Assembly: GCA_001939145.1 (NCBI GenBank)
Contig: LSRX01000285.1
Span: 417,499-481,498 of the forward strand
Reading direction: 5' to 3'
DNA length: 64,000 nucleotides
Origin: Symbiodinium microadriaticum
Taxonomy: Eukaryota; Sar; Dinophyceae; Suessiales; Symbiodiniaceae
The notes below the pieces were generated by a model, which saw only the letters and a program-made list of their open reading frames with translations, ran no database searches and had not been told where the DNA came from. A program made the translations under genes and the position numbers. Of the stretch, positions 57,770 through 64,000 are shown piece after piece (the stretch's first letter is position 1; each line of letters begins with the position of its first letter).

Positions 57770-58727
57770 GGCAGCCCGCGATTTGCTTCTACCGCCAGCG
57801 GAAACCTTACTCGGGACCCCCTCCATGCTTAGAATGATTAGCAAGGGGGCAAGAAGGTCAAGGACCTTTCGCTTCAATGGCATGGCCGCTGGGCCCTGCT
57901 GCCGGTGTAGGCGAAGTCCTTTTGGCAAGTGGGTCTCTGGGAGAGACAGCTTAGGGTTCTGGGACCTTACGTCCTGTTACGGATACCATGGAAGAAAAGG
58001 GCACCAAACAGCTTGGGAGACATCCGACATCATGGTCCTTCACTCCAGCGTGCCCCAAAATCCAACTGAGTCCCAACACCTGGCAGGTCTCGCAGTGGCT
58101 GCAGTTGGACTAGTATGCAGTCACAGAACGGCTCACCCGAATCACTACTCCACATTGCCTGAAAGGCGAAGTGAGCTCTGGGACTTTGCTGCGTTAAATC
58201 CTTGCTCTCGGGACGCGAGAAAAGACATCTCCTATATATCTCTTTACTTCTTACCAGCTGCCAGCAGCTGCTAGCTCACCCCTTTGAGAGATTCGGTAGG
58301 CCAGAGGCATACTTGCCAGCTCAGCTCCCAGCTCGCAGAAACAGCGGCCATGGAGCTCTTGCCGCGCTAGGCACAAGAGCTTATAATTAGCCACTGCAGC
58401 CAGTGCAGCTTCGCAAGGCTTCGCAGGGCACAGGCTCAAACGCCGCTCAAAGGCCGCTCAAGCGGCAAGAGCCGGTGCTCGTGTGACTTTGGCAGCTGAA
58501 AGGGCTGTCACCGCAAAGTTGAACGCGGATTTGAGGCAAAGCCCACTGGCCTGAAACGATAACAGCTGCTGTCAGGATACTGTCCGCCAGTTCCACGTGC
58601 ACAGGGAACTGAGCCAGGCGGCTACCCCTTGGAGGCAAGCTGGACTTTGCAAAACCAAGCTGCAGAGCAGGCTTTATTGCAAACCTTCTTCAAATGTCCT
58701 ACGAATTTTCGACCCATGCAGGACTGC
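57770..58727. other. Unassigned GC-rich DNA
   Basis: Open frame 57,783-58,274 (Arg/Ser/Cys-rich) and shorter ones show no domain. Probably decayed mobile-element or intergenic DNA. Confidence 0.4.
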
Positions 58728-59111
58728 ACTTGAAGCAAAGCTCCCGATGCCCATGTTGCATAGGGCTCCACAGCTTAGTACGCGACCAAGATGATGCAAA
58801 TCTCGAGCCTGGTGTCCGGAGGATGTCCTGTCGGCTTGGTGCTTTCGGTTAAGCTGAGGCCAAGGCCACAGAAGCATGTGGAAGATTTGAGACGCAGGAC
58901 TTCTGCCTTAGGGGGTCGCTCCATGCAGCGGCTCCCAGAGAGGCTCGAGGATGCAGACCATGCGTTGTTCTACTCTGATGACATCTCAGGCCACTCGACT
59001 GCTTAAGGCGGAGTGCCATGGGAGAGTTAAGCGTCGTAAGGGTGACACACAAGTTGACGTCACTCAGCGCCGCCAAGTTGGCGCACCTATAGGTACCCTT
59101 ATAGGGGTTTA
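58728..59111. repeat. Direct duplication, left copy (384 bp)
   Basis: Identical to 59,136-59,519 at an exact offset of 408 bp except for one visible base change (GGTACCC versus GGTACTC near the end). Contains an open frame MMQISSLVSGGCPVGLVLSV... of 71 codons in both copies; no domain identified, so it is not called as a gene. Confidence 0.95.
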
Positions 59112-59135
59112 GGGTTTAGGGTTTAGGGTTTAGGG
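59112..59135. repeat. TTTAGGG run at duplication seam
   Basis: GGGTTTAGGGTTTAGGG... joins the GGGGTTTA at the end of the left copy to the start of the right copy. At the end of the right copy the same GGGGTTTA continues instead into TATAGGGACTATT, presumably the original sequence. Confidence 0.95.
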
Positions 59136-59519
59136 ACTTGAAGCAAAGCTCCCGATGCCCATGTTGCATAGGGCTCCACAGCTTAGTACGCGACCAAGAT
59201 GATGCAAATCTCGAGCCTGGTGTCCGGAGGATGTCCTGTCGGCTTGGTGCTTTCGGTTAAGCTGAGGCCAAGGCCACAGAAGCATGTGGAAGATTTGAGA
59301 CGCAGGACTTCTGCCTTAGGGGGTCGCTCCATGCAGCGGCTCCCAGAGAGGCTCGAGGATGCAGACCATGCGTTGTTCTACTCTGATGACATCTCAGGCC
59401 ACTCGACTGCTTAAGGCGGAGTGCCATGGGAGAGTTAAGCGTCGTAAGGGTGACACACAAGTTGACGTCACTCAGCGCCGCCAAGTTGGCGCACCTATAG
59501 GTACTCTTATAGGGGTTTA
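59136..59519. repeat. Direct duplication, right copy (384 bp)
   Basis: Starts ACTTGAAGCAAAGCTCCCGA directly after the telomere-like seam and ends CTTATAGGGGTTTA. See left copy. Confidence 0.95.
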
Positions 59520-61460
59520 TATAGGGACTATTTTTTGGAGAGTCACTTCCCCACTCCCCTGAAGCACCAGCAAAGTCGACAGCCCATGTGAGCTTTGGCC
59601 AGCTTTAAGCGGACGTTACCGTCTCAAAGACTTCGGCCCTCTCGGTGAAGAGACGGCTGTGTAGACTGGGTCACAGCAGATGCAAAGCAAGCCCCCCCAC
59701 GCACGGCATGCGAAGATCCTGGCGATGGGAGTCACTGGAGCCGCTGACGAAGGCAAGGTGCTTCCCAAAGCAACGTGACAACCGCTCCGCCACGATGCTG
59801 CCTCCGTGCAGGCCAGGGAAGCCGTGCCACACAGCCATGGCGGCCCTCGACCGAACCGGCGTGAAGGGCAAGATGGCACTAGCATTGCTATAGCTTTGAT
59901 GATGTGATTTCTGAGATCTTTCTCTAAGCAGCCTGCTCTTCCCTCAGCCCATACCATGCTTGTCATTGTGGAGGAGAGGAAACAAACCCAAGAGACCAGA
60001 TTGCAAGTGAGGCAAACCTGGCAGAAGCCCACCACTCCGCACCTACATGGGCCCTATTTGCCTCCCTGAAATCCCTGTGTCTCCCCCCCTAAGAAAGGGA
60101 CTCCAGTGCAAAGGACATCTTCGCGACCTCGAGCCGAAGCCTCAGGAGGCGGCCTGGTTCCGACAGGCCCGGGCTCTTCTTTCCCCCACAAGAAGGGGCC
60201 CTTATCAGGGATCCTCTTAAAAAGCATGACGGCTTGGGAAGGGCTCGTCGGGAAAGTATGTCTAGGGCCTTGGTCATGAAAATCTGAGAAATGCTTCCTG
60301 CCAGACGTCGACTCTTAGAGGCTTCGGGCGATTGGCGCGACCGCTACAGCCCAGCGTAGCTCTTCCGGCTCGGAATGCGGTCAGCTGCTGTTGAGGCGCT
60401 CTTCCTCTTGGGTTTTTCCGCTGGTCAGTGACAATAGAGCTTTTCTTGCCTCCGAGACACGTAAGATAGCAGATCTACACATCTACCGTTGTGTGGCGCA
60501 AGCCCTGACGCCTGCGGCGAAGGCAGGCATCACCGCCCGCCACCGCTCAGGTCCGGGAGCCCCAAACTGCACGCAAGGTCACGGTGCAACTCTCTTATAC
60601 GGGAAACCCTAAACCCTAAACCCTTACGGGTATACGACTTCCGCGGGTCGCTGTATCACGGCTCTAAGGCTCTGGTTGCCTTTGAGGCCCCAACTCAGAG
60701 CCCGGATCACAAGGGAGAAGAATATGTTCGAGGCCCACACCGCTTCAGGCTGGCTTAAGAGCCCTTCGTGGACCCCGACAGTCTCCACACAGGGCTGGTG
60801 GCAAAAACCCGAGGAGCCCGAAAAGATAAAGGCCTGCAAGGCGCTTTGGCACACCGCGGCTGAAGCAGCAGATTCAGCAGACCTGCAATCCAGGGAAGGA
60901 GGCTTCCAGCCTCCACGGGCTCGGGAACAGTGGACATGGTGCAGGAAGAAGCCCTCTTCCTCAGCTCGATACCTGCCGGAAGCACTTCAGAGTCCAGCTT
61001 GGCAACCGAGATCTCAGGCACCGAGGGCTCAGGCTCTGATCAGAAGCCCCCTGTTCAAACGGCACCAACCTCAATGAGGCTGACCCAGGACTATCACTCT
61101 TAAAGGCTGTGCATCTGCCCGCCCCTGCCTGGGCACCTGCGCGGGCACGGAGGGAGCGGTAACGCGAGGCCCTCAGCGAGATGGGACCTCGCACAGCCTT
61201 GCGGGGACCCTGATGCCAAACCCAGCGGCGAATGCTCAGTTGGGACACCATGGCCACTTCCTGCATGATTCCGCAGGGCTCCAGCACGACTGCAACACGG
61301 CCAATTGATCGAGATGGTGAGTCCAAATTCTTGCCGCGCACTGCGAAACGCACAGAGACAGCGGCGAAGGAAGGAGGAGCCTTCAAATCAGGGGCCCGAG
61401 CTTTGGGGTGCTCACGCCGACGGCAGCCAGGATCAAAGCCCACGCTGCCACGTAATACAG
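59520..61460. other. Unassigned GC-rich DNA
   Basis: Overlapping open frames on both strands without recognisable domains. One short CCCTAAACCCTAAACCC run at 60,605-60,622. Possibly mobile-element debris or the upstream region of the TPR gene. Confidence 0.4.
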
Positions 61461-61588
61461 GGGCCTGATTAATTAGACTGATGGGGCTTTGGAGTATATT
61501 ATACGATAATTGCAAGAAGGAACCCGGGGCCTAATTGAATAGAATGGGGCTTTGGGGTATATTATACTAGAATTGTAAGAAGGAACCC
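61461..61588. repeat. Two-copy direct repeat, about 65 bp (GGGGCCTRATT...AAGGAACCC)
   Basis: GGGGCCTGATTAATTAGACT..ATGGGGCTTTGGAGTATATT..AAGAAGGAACCC is followed by GGGGCCTAATTGAATAGA..ATGGGGCTTTGGGGTATATT..AAGAAGGAACCCC. Confidence 0.85.
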
Positions 61589-61724
61589 CCAAAAGTGGGG
61601 GAAAGAAGCTACGTGGCAGGAAGCCCGAGCCGGAGTTCGAATCGAGCGAGTGGAAACTCGCCGGTGCACAAAGCGGCTCAAGGCCCGGAGCCTGGCAACA
61701 CGCTCTCCCGCACTACACAGATCC

Positions 61725-61815
61725 CATAAGGGGGTTCCTATAAAGAACCCTTTAGTATAAGGTCCCAAATTGGGGAATCTACTTTTTAGATCCTTCCGGG
61801 GGTCGGGGTTATAGT
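61725..61815. other. MITE-like remnant
   Basis: CCTATAAAGAACCCTTTAGTATAAGGTCCCAAATTGGGGA has the composition of the hairpin elements in the left part, but arms are not clearly paired. Confidence 0.3.
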
Positions 61816-61924
61816 ACATCAGATGCTTGCCAGAAAGCCCGTCCATACTCTTCCCTGGCTTGCGTGGCATGAAGCTTGGTTGCTTGGCCAATCTCTTCGC
61901 CGCGCCTTAGTCTGACCCAACAGC

Positions 61925-62136
61925 TTGCAACGCCCAGTCATCAGGCTCTTTGTCGGTTTTGAGCTAAAGTTGAACCAGGGCTGCTGCATAGGTGAACCTA
62001 TCTGCATCCCTGGTGAGACCCCTCACCCCACGCACGACCTTTGCAATTTAGGCAAGGAATGGGTATGCGTTATATGCGGCAAGTCGAGCCTCAAGGTCTA
62101 CCCGTGGATTGCTAAGCCCTGCCACGAGCGCGGGAC
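61925..62136 (+). pseudogene. Zinc-finger-like fragment (CNLGKEWVCVICG...PC)
   Basis: Frame contains THDLCNLGKEWVCVICGKSS then LKVYPWIAKPCHERG, i.e. H-x2-C..W-x-C-x2-C..P-C. This H/C spacing with a terminal Pro-Cys resembles the short Cys/His motif often found in ORFs of dinoflagellate transposable elements (from general familiarity, not checked). No further element proteins are visible. Confidence 0.35.
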
Positions 62137-62148
62137 CCGGCACCCCAG

Positions 62149-62229
62149 GGTTTCGAGGCTGAGGCGGGTTTTCGGGAGGCTCTGCAGCTTAGGAGGGACA
62201 AACTCGGCGAATCCCATTTGGACACGGCA
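62149..62229 (+). CDS. N-terminal TPR repeat of the TPR gene, in a different frame
   Basis: After GGCACCCCAG the frame reads GFEAEAGFREALQLRRDKLG then ESHLDTA, clearly the second half of a kinesin-light-chain-type TPR followed by the conserved LGExHxDT. The next repeat (CDLAKVLHDLGELEEA) continues in another frame from 62,229. An indel, an unusual intron or an assembly error separates them. The acceptor-like CCCCAG suggests more coding exons lie upstream. Confidence 0.6.
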
Positions 62230-63857
62230 TGTGCGACTTGGCCAAAGTCTTGCATGACCTCGGCGAGCTCGAAGAAGCACACCAGCTGCTCCAGAAAGCG
62301 CTGTCGGCCAGGCGGGAGAAGTTGGGCGAAGACCATGTGGACACCATCGCAACCATCAATCTCCTCGCCGCAGGGGAAGCTCGCATTGGCAACCTGGAAG
62401 TGGCCGAATCGTTGTTCCAGCAGTCAGTGAAGTTCCGGCGCTTAAAGCTGGGAGAGGACCATCCAGACACCATCAGCGGCATCAACAACCTGGGTGCAAT
62501 CCTGCAGAACAGAGGTAAGCTCGAAGAGGCAGAGGAGCTGTTTCGTGAGGCCTTGCAGGCCAGGCGGGCAAAGCTCGGAGAGGACCATCCAGACACCATC
62601 AGCAGCATCAGCAACCTGGGTGCAATCCTGTCCGAAAGGGGCAAGCTCGAAGATGCAGAGGAGCTGTTTCGCGAGGCCTTGCAGGCCCAGCGGGCAAAGC
62701 TCGGAGAGGACCATCCAGACACCATCGGCAGCATCAACAACCTGGGTAATCTCCTTGGCGATAGAGGTAAGCTCGAAGAGGCAGAGGAGCTGCTTCGTGA
62801 GGCCGTGCGGGCCATGCGAGCAAAGCTCGGAGAGGACCATCCAGACACCATCAGCAGCATCAACAGCCTGGGTGACCTCCTCCAAGGCAGAGGTAAGCTC
62901 GAAGAGGCAGAGGAGCTGCATCGTGAGGCCTTGCAGGCCAGGCGGGCACAGCTCGGAGAGGACCATCCGGGCACATTGACCTGTGTCCACAACCTGGCCA
63001 GGTGTTTGCAAGAGCATGGCAAGTGGCAAGAGGCCGAAGATCTCCATCGCCAAGCCTTGCAGGGCATGCAGCTGAAACTCGGTGAAGACCATCCAAAGAC
63101 GTGGCAGTGTTTCAGCAAGCTTGCAGGCGTCTTGGCCCTTCGTGGCCGGCTTGGAGAGCGCTTCCGTGATCCAATGAACGCCAAGGACGCAGCAAAGTCT
63201 CTGGACGAAGCTCGTCGACATTTTGACCATGCCGTCGAATCAATGGCAGCAGGTTACGCCAACCAGGACCATCCGCATCTGCTGGACTGCCGTTTTGATT
63301 TGGCAAAGTTTCTGGCAGAGCACAACCTGCTGGAGCAAGCAGAAGCACTTCTCCGCCGTGTGGCGAGCGGAATGGAGCAGCAGTTCGGCCGTGCCCATCC
63401 CAAGACCCGGAGGTGCATTTCAGATCTCACCCTCATCCTCCATGAGCAGGGAAAGCATGACGAAGCGGACCGCTGGGACGAAAGCGGAGCTGAGGCTGAG
63501 GTGACAGAAGCAAAGACGGAAGATGCAGACGATGGCGCCCAAATGGGTGCCGAGTCCATGGAGACCTTGTTGCCTTTCCAGCTGGGGCCAGACAGTGTCG
63601 CCGACACACGCAGGTTGGAGGAGTGGTTCGGGACGGCTTTGAATCTTCGGCCAGTCTGCCTGGCCAGCACGGACGAGCTCTCGAAGTCTGATGCACAAAC
63701 TTTCTCGAAGTCGGACCTGGCGTCGGAGGGCGACGTGAGCTGGGCTCTGCTGCAGGCGTTGGCGATCGCCGGGGCTTCCGAGCTACGAAGCCAGTCCAGC
63801 ACCAGCGACACGGGCAGCGCGGGAGGCCCAAGAAGCTCCGCAAGCTCTGGCCTCTAG
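62229..63857 (+). CDS. TPR-repeat protein, kinesin-light-chain / nephrocystin-3 type
   Basis: 542 codons from the ATG to TAG; the true start is probably upstream because the preceding TPR half is in another frame. Residues about 1-300 hold 42-residue TPR units, with LGEDHPDT-type motifs at about 32, 74, 116, 158, 200, 242 and 284 and a GKLEEAEELFREALQ helix pair between them. Degenerate repeats continue to about 430 (NQDHPHL, GRAHPKT). The C-terminal 110 residues are acidic and Ser-rich without a recognised fold. Such repeats form a right-handed superhelix that binds peptides and other proteins. The binding partner is unknown, and similarity to kinesin light chain need not mean motor function. 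High G+C and near-identical DNA units suggest recent repeat expansion. Confidence 0.85.
   Translation: MCDLAKVLHDLGELEEAHQLLQKALSARREKLGEDHVDTIATINLLAAGEARIGNLEVAESLFQQSVKFRRLKLGEDHPDTISGINNLGAILQNRGKLEEAEELFREALQARRAKLGEDHPDTISSISNLGAILSERGKLEDAEELFREALQAQRAKLGEDHPDTIGSINNLGNLLGDRGKLEEAEELLREAVRAMRAKLGEDHPDTISSINSLGDLLQGRGKLEEAEELHREALQARRAQLGEDHPGTLTCVHNLARCLQEHGKWQEAEDLHRQALQGMQLKLGEDHPKTWQCFSKLAGVLALRGRLGERFRDPMNAKDAAKSLDEARRHFDHAVESMAAGYANQDHPHLLDCRFDLAKFLAEHNLLEQAEALLRRVASGMEQQFGRAHPKTRRCISDLTLILHEQGKHDEADRWDESGAEAEVTEAKTEDADDGAQMGAESMETLLPFQLGPDSVADTRRLEEWFGTALNLRPVCLASTDELSKSDAQTFSKSDLASEGDVSWALLQALAIAGASELRSQSSTSDTGSAGGPRSSASSGL
62440..62960 (+). repeat. 126-bp tandem repeat coding TPR units
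   Basis: GGAGAGGACCATCCAGACAC recurs every 126 bp (starts at about 62,452, 62,578, 62,704 and 62,830), with GGTAAGCTCGAAGAGGCAGA conserved between. Identity at DNA level, including third positions, is high, so the units duplicated recently or are kept alike by gene conversion. Long frames on the other strand are by-products. Confidence 0.9.
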
Positions 63858-64000
63858 AAGTCAGACGTGGGCAGGGCAGGATGTGTGCTTTTTGTGACAG
63901 TTTTGAGACATTTTTTCCGTCTGCGCTTCTCTGCTCCAGACTTGAAGCTCCCAGCAGCCGAAGTGCCGGCTGGTGCCTGAAACCCGAGAATTGGTGGATA
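63858..64000. other. 3' flank of the TPR gene
   Basis: Follows the TAG at 63,855. T-rich TTTTTGTGACAGTTTTGAGA and TTTTTTCCGTCTGCG segments; no polyadenylation signal AATAAA seen, which is usual for dinoflagellates. Confidence 0.4.

Noticed and set aside
58921-59003. LFYSDDISGHS, reminiscent of the reverse-transcriptase YxDD motif
   Set aside because: No other RT motifs around it, and the frame closes at once; likely chance.
62189-63843. Minus-strand ORFs up to 331 codons opposite the TPR gene
   Set aside because: Mirror frames of a repeated GC-rich coding sequence; the + strand shows clear TPR motifs.

Overview
The window looks like nuclear DNA of a dinoflagellate, most likely Symbiodiniaceae-like. 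The evidence is: plant/dinoflagellate-type telomere heptamers (TTTAGGG/CCCTAAA) scattered through the first 51 kb; very short GC-rich exon-like islands with AG|G acceptors and both GT and apparent GC donors; a copia-like Gag relic with a PMEV..GKGKG linker; and a kinesin-light-chain-type TPR gene. The species is inferred, not proven. No bacterial operon, tRNA, rRNA, CRISPR array or complete spliced-leader sequence was recognised.

Layout. (1) 1-51,250: no long gene. Instead there are dozens of islands of about 25-140 bp on the + strand that translate into Glu/Lys/Arg/Gln/Ala/Leu-rich, coiled-coil-like peptides (plus a few globular-looking ones near 3-5 kb). They are separated by 0.3-2 kb of telomere-like repeats, microsatellites and 70-230 bp hairpin elements resembling MITEs. 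I read this as one very long gene, or a few co-oriented genes, with tiny exons and repeat-packed introns. Islands often have C-rich CCCTAAA-type repeats upstream and G-rich TTTAGGG-type repeats downstream, so the introns tend to begin G-rich and end C-rich. Such introns could fold back on themselves. (2) 51,300-54,120: an AT-rich island unlike everything around it, with no recognisable gene. (3) 54,120-62,140: GC-rich, telomere-repeat-poor DNA with decayed retrotransposon sequence (Gag in three frames) and a 384-bp direct duplication whose seam is a run of TTTAGGG. (4) 62,147-63,857: a TPR-repeat gene with an N-terminal frame break.

The most interesting signal is the orientation of the telomere-like repeats relative to the exon-like islands, together with one intron-like interval (35,384-36,066) whose G-rich and C-rich arrays share the same variant units. 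At least four islands share a 59-62 bp exon module (starting AG|GC, ending AAG), which points to exon duplication. Exon boundaries were placed by eye from open frames, composition and AG/GT/GC signals; none is confirmed by transcripts. Several islands may be chance open frames, and confidences reflect that.
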